From NCBI GenBank assembly GCA_026399075.1, contig JAPLRR010000073.1, positions 1-34,449 of the forward strand: 34,449 nt of DNA. The letters are read 5' to 3'. The first letter of the stretch is position 1. Each line of letters begins with the position of its first letter. This DNA comes from Methylococcales bacterium. Its GTDB lineage: Bacteria > Pseudomonadota > Gammaproteobacteria > Methylococcales > Methylomonadaceae. The notes beneath the pieces were generated by a model, which worked only from the letters and a program-made list of their open reading frames with translations, was not told where the DNA came from and did no database searches. The translations under genes and the position numbers were made by a program. Below, one piece after another: positions 7,931 through 18,476 of the stretch.

Positions 7931-8812
7931 TTAGTGTGACGGGTAGCTGTCATAGGTAAAGCCCAGCTTGGCTTCCCAATCCTGCAACAGGGCTGGGCTA
8001 ACGGTTTTAGCTAGGGAGGCGGCGGTCACACCTTCCGTTATTGCTGCCGTTGGCTCCTCGGTCAAAATTTTTGCTGGCAGCAAATCGCAACCGGCTTTTT
8101 GCGCGGCCAGTGTCCGGTGATGCCCCTCCCAAATATAAATAAAGCCGTCATGGACAAATACCTCCACAGCGGTTTGGCTTGCCTGCCCAGCATCTGTTGC
8201 ATTAGCGTCTAAGGGACGCGTAGGCAGTAATTTTCTGGGGGCTACCCAAAGCGATGGATAAGCCTGATGGCTGAGCCACGCGTCAAAACAATCCTTGATT
8301 TTTTGGGCGATGGTTTCAGGTGCTGTATACGAGGTGTCTATGATCAGGTCATAGTTGCCGTATTTTCTAAATTTGACGTTATAGAGTTGATGAAAACGCT
8401 GGTCTTCAATGGCTTGGCGTTTTTGGTTGTTCTCCAGTGTCGCCGCCAAGGTCGGGTTATGCTCGTCATTACGCGAGGCGTTAAAAACCCGCTGTGCGCC
8501 GACTACCGGGTCTACCGCCAAAAACACTTTAAAAGCGGTCGGGATAAAGTGCCAAGCCAAGCGGGAATCAAGGATCAATCGGTCTTGGGTTTTGCCTGTT
8601 TCAACCACATAAGAGTCAATTTCATCATCAACACTACGGTCTGTTTGGGATATTTTATTCAGCTCCAGGGTGGTCAGGCCACGCCGGGTTGCGATGGCGC
8701 GTTGTATCGTGCCGGTGCCAATAATGTCAAAACCCGTTAGCGCTTTTAGCGCAGCCGCTACGGAAGATTTGCCACTACCAATATCGCCTGACATCACAAT
8801 AATATTTTTCAT
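7931..8812 (-). CDS. P-loop nucleotide kinase fused to a ParB/sulfiredoxin-like domain
   Basis: This is a 293-residue two-part protein. Residues 1-180 look like a cytidylate-kinase-type P-loop kinase: Walker A GDIGSGKS at 9-16 (Lys15), a RLAWHFIP segment at 84-91 like the RLAGWM stretch of archaeal Cmk, DPVVGAQRV at 101-109 and a lid-like region around 110-140. Residues about 185-290 contain WEGHHRTLAAQKAG (228-241) and LPAKI, the core pattern of ParB/sulfiredoxin-fold nucleotide-binding domains. Some members of that fold, such as free-serine kinases (SerK), use ADP. The start is backed by AAAGG upstream. The fused partner could recognise or modify a small molecule. The substrate is unknown. 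Confidence 0.75.
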   Translation of the reverse strand: MKNIIVMSGDIGSGKSSVAAALKALTGFDIIGTGTIQRAIATRRGLTTLELNKISQTDRSVDDEIDSYVVETGKTQDRLILDSRLAWHFIPTAFKVFLAVDPVVGAQRVFNASRNDEHNPTLAATLENNQKRQAIEDQRFHQLYNVKFRKYGNYDLIIDTSYTAPETIAQKIKDCFDAWLSHQAYPSLWVAPRKLLPTRPLDANATDAGQASQTAVEVFVHDGFIYIWEGHHRTLAAQKAGCDLLPAKILTEEPTAAITEGVTAASLAKTVSPALLQDWEAKLGFTYDSYPSH

Positions 8813-8922
8813 TCGAGTTTACCTTTAAGACACCGCTGCTTTAAAAGTCTGGTATGTTAGCATTATTGCCCGCAATTATGCTTATCGGCATGATGCCGGG
8901 CCGCTAAAAATCGGTGTAAGTG

Positions 8923-8955
8923 TTCAGCCCCCTTTGGAAAAAAGGGGTTGGGGGA
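8923..8955. repeat. TTCAGCCCCC hairpin, copy 1
   Basis: TTCAGCCCCCTTTGG is followed by AAAGGGG, giving a CCCCTTT (8929-8935) / AAAGGGG (8941-8947) stem with a five-base loop. It lies just beyond the atpC-like stop on the minus strand and may act as a weak terminator, but no T run follows. Related copies are at 19076-19113 (inverted) and 31281-31311. Confidence 0.5.
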
Positions 8956-8976
8956 GATTATTTACGCATCCAAGGA

Positions 8977-9383
8977 TTACTGCCACGGTGTTTTGCTTTT
9001 AAGCGCCAACATCCGCTTAAGCATGGCCTGTTCCATACGCTGCAAACTGTCACGGGTAGTGTGCAATTTTTCTTCTTCGCGAAACAATTGCTGTTCCAAT
9101 AAACCGCTGATACGCCCAAGATCGGTGTCTATCAAAAAATGCCGGGTACTGATGGACAATTCATTACCGTTAAAATACAAAACCGCCCCGGGCATAGCCA
9201 CATAATGCCACGCGTCTGCAGCAAGGCGAAACCGCGCCAAACCAAACACTAGCGTTGTCATAAAACGGGCATGATGGGCTTGTATGCCAAAACTGCCTGT
9301 GGCATCTTCACCGACAAAAGTAGTGACACCGCTGAAGCGTTGCCCATGGTCGGCAGCCAAGAGGTTTAATGCAAAGGTGTCCA

Positions 9384-9384
<1 letters not shown>
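8977..9384 (-). CDS. atpC: N-type ATPase epsilon-like subunit
   Basis: This 135-residue protein resembles the F1 epsilon subunit of the N-ATPase group. The N-terminal beta-sandwich shows GSFGIQAHHARFMTTL, equivalent to the GSFGI/LPGHA motif of epsilon, and residues about 90-130 form the helical C-terminal region. I chose the ATG at 9384 because it overlaps the beta stop by one base (TAATG) and leaves the family-like start MDTFALNLL. The upstream ATG at 9417 would add 11 residues inside the beta gene. In N-ATPase operons the next genes are atpQ, atpR, atpB, atpE, atpF, atpA and atpG. None follows here. Confidence 0.82.
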
Positions 9385-10781
<1,397 letters not shown>

Positions 10782-10837
10782 TTATCACGGCAAAAGCCGA
10801 TAAGCTGCCCATACAGCAATTAAGCCCCACCTTAAGC

Positions 10838-10856
10838 CTATTATCATTCATAATAG
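10838..10856. promoter_or_regulatory. Dyad in the atpD / ABC exporter divergent promoter region
   Basis: CTATTAT (10838-10844) and ATAATAG (10850-10856) form a perfect 7-bp inverted repeat with a five-base gap. It sits in the 107 bases between the divergent starts at 10781 and 10889. It could be an operator, or simply overlapping AT-rich -10 elements. Confidence 0.3.
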
Positions 10857-10888
10857 CAACACAATCACCCGATGACATAATTGGACAC

Positions 10889-12643
10889 ATGGACATCATT
10901 TTTAAAGAATACTGCAAAGTGGTCTGGCAGAAAAAAGCTTATTTTTTGATGGCTTTGTTTGCCTTGGCCTGCTCCATCAGCTTGGACTTAACCGCCCCGG
11001 TTTATTATAAAAACATTGCCAACGGCCTTGCCAACCCTTATTCCGAAGCCACCTTAGCCTTGTTATTGGGCAATTTGGAGCATCTGGCTTATATTTATGC
11101 AGGCATTTGGCTGTCATGGCGTTTACTAGAAATTGCCATTGTGCCTTTAGACGGCGGTGGCATCAACTTACTGGAAAAACGTTGTTTTGATGTCCTTAAA
11201 AAACAAAAATACCCATTTTTTGAAAACCATTTTTCCGGCAGCCTGATCAAGCAGGCCAACCGCTTTTCACGCTCCTTTGAAACCATTATGGACTGGTTTT
11301 TGTTCCAGTTCTTTATGAATATCTTGGCCGTGGTCATTTCCTTTGTTATTTTCTATCGGCAACAACCCGAGTTTGCCCTTTATTTTTTGCTGTGGGTGGT
11401 GGTTTTTGTCACCTGGAATGTCGCCTATTCAATTTGGAAAATGCGTTTTGACCAAGCGGTTGCAACCGCGGATTCGGTGGTTGGCGGTGTGTATTCCGAT
11501 GCCATCAGCAACATTTTTGTGGTAAAAAGTTTTGCTTTGGAATCCGGTGAGCAAGTACGGATTAACCAAGCGTCCGATGCCGTTTATAAAAAAAAGAAAA
11601 TCGCCTGGTTTTTCACTTTTTTGTCCTTTGCCGTTCAAGGGCTAATGACTTTCGGCATAGAATTGCTGCTAGTGTATTTAATGGTCAAAAAATGGCAGAC
11701 TGGCCAGTTTCAGGTCGGTGAGTTTGTTTTGTTGCAATCGATCATGATGTTGCTGATCCAGCGCTTATGGGAGTTTGGCCGCAATTTCAGGACATTTTTT
11801 ACCGCCTTGGCCGATGCCTCGGAAATGGCAGAAGTGTTTAGGGTCGCCGATACCGAACAAGATGCCGCTGATGCCTTACCGCTAACCATCAAACAAGGGG
11901 CCATCAGCTTTGATGCGCTTTGTTTCAGCTACAATGCTGCTGATCCTAAGCAGACACGCTTGTTTGAAGACTTATCTTTGAGCATCAGGGCGGGTGAAAA
12001 AGTCGCGCTGGTCGGCCATTCAGGTTCGGGCAAATCAACCCTGACCAAATTACTGTTCCGGTTTCTTGACCCGCAACAAGGCACTATCCGCTTTGATGGC
12101 ATGGATGCCAAAGCCTTTACCTTACAAGCATTGCGCCAGCAAATAGCCATGGTGCCACAACAACCGGATTTGTTTCACCGCTCCATACGTGACAACATCA
12201 CCTTGGGTGCTGAGGTTTCCGAAGCCCGGCTGCTGGATGTGGCGGAAAAATCCCGTTGCCTGGACTTTATCAAACTGCTGCCCAAGCAATTTGACACTTT
12301 GGTAGGGGAACGGGGTGTCAAGCTTTCCGGTGGTGAACGGCAACGGATAGCAATAGCCCGCGCTTTTTTGGAAGATGCCCCGATTGTGGTCTTGGATGAA
12401 GCCACCAGTGCGCTGGATTCGCTCACCGAGCAACAAATCCAAGTGGCCATTTTTGAGCTGATCAAGCATAAAACGGCAATCGTGATTGCCCATCGGCTTT
12501 CGACTATTTTAAAAATGGACCGCATTGTTGTTTTGGATAAAGGCCGCATCATAGAACAAGGTACCCATCAGCAATTGCTCGCCCAAAAAGGCAATTATTT
12601 TGCCATGTGGCAACACCAAAGCGGCGGGTTTCTGCTTGATTGA
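10889..12643 (+). CDS. ABC exporter half-transporter (permease plus ATPase)
   Basis: This 584-residue MsbA/Sav1866-type exporter has an N-terminal six-helix membrane domain (about 1-330) and a C-terminal ATPase. The ATPase carries Walker A GHSGSGKST from residue 376, Q-loop PQQPD, signature LSGGERQ from 479, Walker B VVLDEATSALD (Asp503, Glu504) and the H-loop in IAHRLS. It would work as a homodimer, since no partner half-transporter is adjacent. The ATG at 10889 is preferred over the upstream in-frame ATG at 10745, which would lie inside the divergent atpD and add 48 residues unlike the family. The substrate is unknown (lipid, peptide or drug). Confidence 0.9.
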   Translation: MDIIFKEYCKVVWQKKAYFLMALFALACSISLDLTAPVYYKNIANGLANPYSEATLALLLGNLEHLAYIYAGIWLSWRLLEIAIVPLDGGGINLLEKRCFDVLKKQKYPFFENHFSGSLIKQANRFSRSFETIMDWFLFQFFMNILAVVISFVIFYRQQPEFALYFLLWVVVFVTWNVAYSIWKMRFDQAVATADSVVGGVYSDAISNIFVVKSFALESGEQVRINQASDAVYKKKKIAWFFTFLSFAVQGLMTFGIELLLVYLMVKKWQTGQFQVGEFVLLQSIMMLLIQRLWEFGRNFRTFFTALADASEMAEVFRVADTEQDAADALPLTIKQGAISFDALCFSYNAADPKQTRLFEDLSLSIRAGEKVALVGHSGSGKSTLTKLLFRFLDPQQGTIRFDGMDAKAFTLQALRQQIAMVPQQPDLFHRSIRDNITLGAEVSEARLLDVAEKSRCLDFIKLLPKQFDTLVGERGVKLSGGERQRIAIARAFLEDAPIVVLDEATSALDSLTEQQIQVAIFELIKHKTAIVIAHRLSTILKMDRIVVLDKGRIIEQGTHQQLLAQKGNYFAMWQHQSGGFLLD

Positions 12644-12832
12644 TAAGCTATCTATACAAACTTGGTGATTTTGTAGAAAATGCCTACCTATACTACAAAG
12701 GCCAACACTTGTTTTATTACAATCCCCACCAACCTTGTCCCCAAGGACGTGGGCCAAAAGCCCCAATCTAGGCAATAGGGGAAACAAACACCAGCCCAAA
12801 GACCATCCAACAGACTGTAAGCCATCGTCTTT

Positions 12833-15800
12833 ATGATGACTGCACCCTTTGCCACTTATGCCCGCTTTTTTATGAAATCCATGATATTACCAACATTTAA
12901 CTTCAAAGCTTACCCTTTGCTTTGGCTATTGTTAATTAGCTTGCTCGGCAGCACCCCAGTGGGTGCAAAAATCTCTTTACCCGACCTAAAACCAAAAAGT
13001 ACCGCCTTTGAAATCACCAAAAGCTCAATACTCGCCAAAATTGAGGCCACCAAGTCCAGACAAGGTTTGGATGAAGCCATCAAATCCAAAGTGCTGTCCA
13101 TTTACCAATCTGCCCAAGATAATTTGGCTAACAGCGAGAACTTTACCGCGCTGGCCATTGACTTTAACGCAGGCTTGAAGCTAGCCCCTGAAAAATCGAA
13201 AAAGCTGCAACATGAAATTGAGCAAACCCTGCTTAAACTAAGTAAACAAAGCCCCCAAGATTATATCGGCCTACCCACCGAAGAATTGGACCAGCTATTG
13301 GTGACCCATAAAGGCACTTTAAGCAGCGTAGAAGAACAGCTGACCAAACTGGACAATGACTTGGTTCTGCAACAAGCCCGCCCCCAACATATCCGCGAAG
13401 AAACGGTCACCGCCAAACAGGATATTGAAAACGTCCAGAAAAAATTGGAAACCCCGGCTGATGCCAGTACGACAAAACTTGAGACAGAAGCCAATTCAAT
13501 CTATTTAAAGACCTTGTTTGACTCGCGCACAGCGGAATTAAAAATGCTGGACGTGGAGGCCATCAGTAATCCCGCGCGGGTTGACACACTTAAAACCGAA
13601 TTGCATTTGTTGGAAATTCAAAAAAATGCCCTAATCCCGATTATTGCGGCCATAGAAAACACCTTAACCGACAGGCGCCAACAAGAAGCCAAGCTAATGC
13701 AGGATGCGAACAGTGAAGCCGAGAAGGCGCTGTCTGGCAAACATCCCCACATACAAACGCTAACCCATGAAAACAGCCAGTACAGCCGCGATTTACAAGC
13801 CATCACTGACAAGATTGAAACCTACACCCTGCAAAAAACCAAAATTGATGCGCTAGCCGCCGAAATTGACAACGATTTTAAAAGTGCGGAAAAGAAAATC
13901 CGCTTGGCGGGCCTAAGCCCTGCGCTAGGCCGGATCTTGCGGGAACAACGGCGCAACTTGATCAGCCAAGATAGCTACTCAATGCAATCGGAAGTTATCC
14001 AAAACGAAACTGCATTCACCAGCCTTGAACAATTTAAAATTGAAGACAAACTAAAACAACTTTCGGATATTGATGCCTACTTGCAGGAAATCATGGCACA
14101 AAAAATTGACCCTAAGCTGCCCGTCGCGGAACAGATGAGGATACAAACCGAACTGCGGGTATTACTGAATAGCCAAAAGGATCTGCTCAACAAACGCGCC
14201 ATCGCTTACACCACTTACCTACGCACCTTAGGTGATTTTGATTTTGCCAGACAACAAATGCAACTGGAAGCCGTCAAATTTGCCAATTATCTGGATGAAA
14301 ATTTATTGTGGGTAAAAAGCTCAGACCCCGTCAATGCCAACACCATCGCCGGTTTGTTCTATTCAACAAAATGGCTGTTGTCGCCGCTCAACTGGATGGC
14401 ATTCACTAAAGACCTCTTGCGGGGTAGCTTACAACACACCTTTTTATATTTCTTAGGCGGCCTGGGCTTTGTATTATTGTTGCTGGCCAAACGCCAAGCC
14501 AAGCGCCAACTGGCCCTTATCGCCGTTAAAGTTGACAAAATCTATACTGACAATTTTAACTATACCCTACAAGCCTTGGCCTATACCTGGGTTATGGTGA
14601 TACCGTTACCACTGCTCAGTTATTATCTGGGCTGGTTATTGCTTGGCGACCGCTATGTCGTCGATTTTACTAGAGCCATCGCCCTAGGTTTGCAGCACGC
14701 GGCAACACCGATGTTTTTTTTGCAGTTCTATTACCGGTTGTTTGCCGAGGGCGGGATTGCCCGGCAACATTTCCAATGGCAAAAAAACACCGCAGCACTA
14801 TTGCGCAAACAATTGGCTTGGCTACGTTTTGTCGCGGTGCTGACGATTGCCATCATCCATTGCACTGCCGGATCAAAAGTCTCTTTACACAGTGATAATT
14901 TAGGGCGCTTGGCGTTAATCGCCAGCATGTTGGCAATGGCGGTTTTTACGGGCCGCTTGCTCAACCCAAAAACCGGCTTATTACAGGGCTTCATTAAAAA
15001 CGACCCCAACGGCTGGCTGAGTAAATTACGTTATTTTTGGTATCCAGCGATCACCAGCATACCGCTGGTCATTATCGGGTTTGCGGTGACTGGCTATTAT
15101 TTGAGCGCCTTAGAACTGCAACAACAATTGATAGAATCTTTGCGGTTGCTTTTTTTGCTGGTCATCCTTTATGAAATGGTGATCCGTTGGCTAAACTTGG
15201 TGAATCGGCAACTGGCGATAAAAAATGCCCAGCAAAAACGCAAAGTGGCAACGCAAGCTGAAAAACAGCCAGTGGCAGGCGGTGAAGACCCGGTGTTACC
15301 TGTTGAAGGGCCCATAGACATCCCGAAAATTAACGCCCAAACCATGCGCTTGCTGAATTTGTTCACCATCTTGGGGCTGTTGCTTGGATTGTGGATCATT
15401 TGGAAAAATATCGTACCCGCTTTTTCATTTTTGGAAAACATCGTCCTCTGGCAGCATCGGGTCACTATTGACAATCAAGACAGCCTCCAACCGATCACCT
15501 TAACCAACCTGATGTTAGCGGGGCTGTATTTTTTTATCGTCGGGGTGTCTGTGCGTAACTTTTCCGGCATCATGGAACTCTTGGTGTTTAGGCGCTTATC
15601 CATAGAAACTGGCAGCCGCTATGCGATTAACCAATTGGCCAATTACTCCTTGATGGCTATCGGCTTTATCGCCATCGCCAATGAATTGGGTGGCAGTTGG
15701 TCACAAGTGCAATGGCTAGTTGCCGCACTTAGCGTGGGTTTGGGGTTTGGTTTGCAGGAAATTTTTGCCAATCTGGTTTCCGGCATCATATTGTTGTTTG

Positions 15801-16345
15801 AACGCCCGATACGGGTGGGTGATACGGTGACCATAGGCTCGGTGACAGGCAAGGTCAGCCGCATCCAAATGCGTGCGACCACCCTGATAGACTGGGACCA
15901 AAAAGAACATGTGGTGCCCAATAAAACGTTCATCACCAGCCAGTTGGTCAACTGGACCTTGACTGACACGATAACCCGCGTTGAAATTAACGTCGGCATA
16001 GCGTACGAAGCCGATGTTGCCCTCGCCCATAAAGTCTTGCTGGATACCGTGTTATCGACACCACTGATACTGACCGAGCCTGCGCCCAGTGTCTTTGTGG
16101 TAGGTTTTGGCGACAACGCCGTCAATTTTTCTATCCGTATTTTTGTCAGTGAACTGGCAAACCGCCTGCCTGTCAGCCATGATTTGCTTGTGCGCTTACA
16201 AAGCGCCTTGCGCGCGCACAATATAGAAATCCCCTACCCGCAACGGGACATCCATATCCGTTCGGTCAGTCAGGAAGTTATGCCAATACCGCAGGTGCTT
16301 TCGGAAACTATTGTGGCTAAATATGACCCAACTGCCCACAGTTAA
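12833..16345 (+). CDS. Large mechanosensitive channel, MscK/KefA type
   Basis: This 1170-residue MscS-superfamily channel opens under membrane tension to release solutes on osmotic downshock. It has a signal peptide (cleavage probably after PVGA), then a long periplasmic, coiled-coil-rich region to about residue 530 and about eleven membrane helices. The MscS core lies at about 955-1130. The pore helix reads VAALSVGLGFGLQEIFANLVSGIILLFERPI in pieces, followed by the beta domain (VGDTVTIGSVTGKV, VVPNKTF). Its size and helix count match E. coli MscK (1120 residues) better than MscS. No clear ribosome binding site is seen. An in-frame ATG at 12872 gives a more usual signal peptide. It is followed by a repeat region. 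Confidence 0.92.
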   Translation: MMTAPFATYARFFMKSMILPTFNFKAYPLLWLLLISLLGSTPVGAKISLPDLKPKSTAFEITKSSILAKIEATKSRQGLDEAIKSKVLSIYQSAQDNLANSENFTALAIDFNAGLKLAPEKSKKLQHEIEQTLLKLSKQSPQDYIGLPTEELDQLLVTHKGTLSSVEEQLTKLDNDLVLQQARPQHIREETVTAKQDIENVQKKLETPADASTTKLETEANSIYLKTLFDSRTAELKMLDVEAISNPARVDTLKTELHLLEIQKNALIPIIAAIENTLTDRRQQEAKLMQDANSEAEKALSGKHPHIQTLTHENSQYSRDLQAITDKIETYTLQKTKIDALAAEIDNDFKSAEKKIRLAGLSPALGRILREQRRNLISQDSYSMQSEVIQNETAFTSLEQFKIEDKLKQLSDIDAYLQEIMAQKIDPKLPVAEQMRIQTELRVLLNSQKDLLNKRAIAYTTYLRTLGDFDFARQQMQLEAVKFANYLDENLLWVKSSDPVNANTIAGLFYSTKWLLSPLNWMAFTKDLLRGSLQHTFLYFLGGLGFVLLLLAKRQAKRQLALIAVKVDKIYTDNFNYTLQALAYTWVMVIPLPLLSYYLGWLLLGDRYVVDFTRAIALGLQHAATPMFFLQFYYRLFAEGGIARQHFQWQKNTAALLRKQLAWLRFVAVLTIAIIHCTAGSKVSLHSDNLGRLALIASMLAMAVFTGRLLNPKTGLLQGFIKNDPNGWLSKLRYFWYPAITSIPLVIIGFAVTGYYLSALELQQQLIESLRLLFLLVILYEMVIRWLNLVNRQLAIKNAQQKRKVATQAEKQPVAGGEDPVLPVEGPIDIPKINAQTMRLLNLFTILGLLLGLWIIWKNIVPAFSFLENIVLWQHRVTIDNQDSLQPITLTNLMLAGLYFFIVGVSVRNFSGIMELLVFRRLSIETGSRYAINQLANYSLMAIGFIAIANELGGSWSQVQWLVAALSVGLGFGLQEIFANLVSGIILLFERPIRVGDTVTIGSVTGKVSRIQMRATTLIDWDQKEHVVPNKTFITSQLVNWTLTDTITRVEINVGIAYEADVALAHKVLLDTVLSTPLILTEPAPSVFVVGFGDNAVNFSIRIFVSELANRLPVSHDLLVRLQSALRAHNIEIPYPQRDIHIRSVSQEVMPIPQVLSETIVAKYDPTAHS

Positions 16346-16461
16346 GTAGGAGTACAACAGCTTTTGACCTTGTATTCCCAGTTTCATTGACTACACGGCA
16401 ACGTCTGTAGCCGTTGCCGCCTGTTTATTCTCGGCTACCAACTTAATGCGGGACAGTTTAA

Positions 16462-16597
16462 GGTTAAGCCGTTCGTGGTGAGCCCTTCGATACCTCAGGA
16501 GAGCCTTGTCGAACCATGAACGGCTTAACCGTCCACCCTTCGACAAGGCTCTCATGAGCGCAGTCGAATGGCTCAGGGCGAACGGTTAAGCTTCGCG
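16462..16597. repeat. Compound inverted-repeat block (TTCGACAAGGCTC type)
   Basis: Two interlocking dyads are visible. GGTTAAGCCGTTC (16462-16474) pairs with GAACGGCTTAACC (16518-16530), and AGAGCCTTGTCGAA (16500-16513) pairs with TTCGACAAGGCTCT (16539-16552). All arms are perfect. A further GAACGG unit ends the block. It belongs to the widespread class of repeats with CCTTCGACAAG and AGGGCGAACGG, known to me from many proteobacterial genomes. It lies between the convergent MscK-like and flavin reductase-like genes, where it could separate the transcripts. Confidence 0.7.
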
Positions 16598-16628
16598 AAT
16601 GGCACGCTTTAAGTTGGCAGCCTTATTC

Positions 16629-17114
16629 TCAAATACCCGCGAGTTGCCGATAAGCGCCTGAATAATACAACAGCGGCTCGCCTGAACGGCACACTGCCTC
16701 TTGCACTTCACCGATAATAATCCAATGGGTGCCGGCCTGCACTTGCTCCACCACTTTACAATCCAAGGACATCAGCGTGTCATTCAGGATGGGCGCGCCC
16801 GTCAGTCCCACGCCCCAATCGGTGTTTTCAAAACGCTGCTGCTGGCTGGCGCCGCCTGCAAATTGGTTGGAAAGGTCTTGTTGTCCAGACTTTAAAACAT
16901 TAACGGCAAAACATTGGCTGGCAAAAATGCCTGAACCAGTATCCGCCGATTCATTGATACAAACCAAAATCTGTGGCGGGTTGACAGAAACACTGGAAAA
17001 CGCCGTAACCGTCATACCTTGGACACCAAATTCTTCCGAACTGGTCGTCACTACGGCGACACCGCTAGCCCACAATTGCAACGCTTTCTTAAAATCATCA
17101 ACACTAACAGTCAT
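16629..17114 (-). CDS. Flavin reductase-like FMN-binding protein
   Basis: This 161-residue protein has the flavin reductase domain seen in the small components of two-component monooxygenases. The N-terminal LWASGVAVVTT is a typical start of the fold. PPQILVCINESADTG and FAVNVL are the FMN-pocket strands, and the HWIIIGEV plus LLYYSGAYRQL ending is family-like. It would transfer electrons from NAD(P)H to a free flavin. The start is supported by GGAGAG upstream. No oxygenase gene is adjacent, so the partner is not known. The VOC gene lies 134 bases upstream on the same strand and may or may not share its transcript. Confidence 0.88.
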   Translation of the reverse strand: MTVSVDDFKKALQLWASGVAVVTTSSEEFGVQGMTVTAFSSVSVNPPQILVCINESADTGSGIFASQCFAVNVLKSGQQDLSNQFAGGASQQQRFENTDWGVGLTGAPILNDTLMSLDCKVVEQVQAGTHWIIIGEVQEAVCRSGEPLLYYSGAYRQLAGI

Positions 17115-17248
17115 TAATCTCTCCAGAGGTGTTTATAGGATGCTTTCTGCTTACAAAAGCAATTCATGGGTTTGGGCTTATGTAGCATAGGATGTAACAC
17201 ACTTAGGCCTGCGCTATGTTTACTGGACTATCGGCAAAGGTGCGCACC

Positions 17249-17629
17249 TTAGGTTTTTGGCAATTCAATAATTTCCACCGCATTGCCATCCGGGTCACGG
17301 CAGAACATCGCCCTGCGCCCCGAAATGCTCATGGTATAAGGGATGCCAGCTTGGTTTAAGGCCGTCTGGATGGGTTCTAAGGCCAGCGCATTCAAGGCAA
17401 CATGGCGGTCGCGGCCACCGTGATGGGGCCGCCCAGTTGTCGGATCAGGGTTGTCCAACTCCAGCAAATGCAGTTGCTGCGTACCTAGCTGCAGCCAAAC
17501 GCCAGGAAAACCCAAATCTGGCCGTTCGACTTGCTGCAACCCCAAAATGCCACAGTAAAAATCCAAGGACTGTTCCGCATTGGCAACAATCAGGCTGGCA
17601 TGGTTTAAGGACACAATGTTCGTTGGCAT
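17249..17629 (-). CDS. VOC-superfamily (glyoxalase/dioxygenase-like) metalloprotein
   Basis: This 126-residue protein has two beta-alpha-beta-beta-beta modules. Likely metal ligands are His10 (SLNHASL), a residue in the LHLLEL strand (His54 or Glu57), His76 (GRDRHVAL) and Glu119 in DPDGNAVEI. The DFYCGILG segment after the first strand is typical of the fold. Members include glyoxalase I, fosfomycin resistance proteins and ring-cleaving dioxygenases. The substrate cannot be set here. A GAGAGA ribosome binding site precedes the ATG. Confidence 0.88.
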   Translation of the reverse strand: MPTNIVSLNHASLIVANAEQSLDFYCGILGLQQVERPDLGFPGVWLQLGTQQLHLLELDNPDPTTGRPHHGGRDRHVALNALALEPIQTALNQAGIPYTMSISGRRAMFCRDPDGNAVEIIELPKT

Positions 17630-17854
17630 AATCGCTTATCTCTCTTTATCAAAATGTGATTATACCTGCTCACGCCCCAGTAAAACAGCGCCCTTTCCAG
17701 CGCGGCCATAAACTTGCCACAATCTTTGCCCAAGCCTTCCAATGTGAAATAAAAAATTTCAAAGGATTCTTACAACATTAATGGCTACCCAAGGTTATAA
17801 TAGGGGATTTAACTAAAACCCTTACAAAATAAACGTGTTTCTTGAGTTTTTACC

Positions 17855-18367
17855 ATGAGTTTATTAATCAAATACCTTGCCCTTTGCTGGTTTAGAAATG
17901 ACCCGGCTGATTTAATCCCAAGCACTTCATTCATGTGGAAAACCGTGGTGTTTTACTTGGTGTCAGGCATCATTGTTGAAAGCCTGATTGCAGACCCCGC
18001 TGATGGCACACTAGAAGTCTTGTTAAGGACTATCATGGCTTTTACGTCCATCTCCGTTTTGCTCTTGACCATCAAAAAATGGCCACGTTTCAACCAACTG
18101 TTCACGGCCATTTTTATTTGCGAAAACTTTATCATGACGCTGGCCATCATCACCGAAGCGATGTATTTTTTAATGGTGATGAAACACTATGAATACGCCG
18201 AAGAACTGTCCATCGGCTTGGGTGTGTTGCTGGTGGGCTGGTATTTGGCGATAGTCAGCTATATCCTGCGCCAGCTTTTTATGTTCAGGATGAGCATCAG
18301 CATTATTTTTGCATTTAGCTATTTTGTTTTAACTTATGGTATCCCTATGATGTTTATGGATATGTAA
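17855..18367 (+). CDS. Unknown four-helix integral membrane protein
   Basis: I do not recognise this 170-residue protein with confidence. It has an N-terminal motif ALCWFRNDPADLIPS, then about four or five hydrophobic segments (near 28-45, 58-72, 82-108, 118-138 and 146-165) with short loops. The N-terminal pattern resembles Yip1-like small membrane proteins of gammaproteobacteria, but the match is loose. A TATAAT at 17796-17801 is a possible -10 about 55 bases upstream, without a good -35. The DedA gene follows after 109 bases on the same strand, so a joint membrane role is possible but unproven. Confidence 0.7.
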   Translation: MSLLIKYLALCWFRNDPADLIPSTSFMWKTVVFYLVSGIIVESLIADPADGTLEVLLRTIMAFTSISVLLLTIKKWPRFNQLFTAIFICENFIMTLAIITEAMYFLMVMKHYEYAEELSIGLGVLLVGWYLAIVSYILRQLFMFRMSISIIFAFSYFVLTYGIPMMFMDM

Positions 18368-18476
18368 AGTAGCCTGCGCCACCTGTGCTACTATAGGGCA
18401 AACCAGGCAAAGCCAGTTAGGTAAAATCACAAACAGGCTTGTAATCAAACCATTATAAATTCGGACACAACATTTT

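Noticed and set aside
15643-16221. Open frame of 192 codons opposite the MscS core
   Set aside because: It mirrors the conserved channel domain. Ser/Thr/Lys-rich low-complexity composition marks it as a shadow frame.
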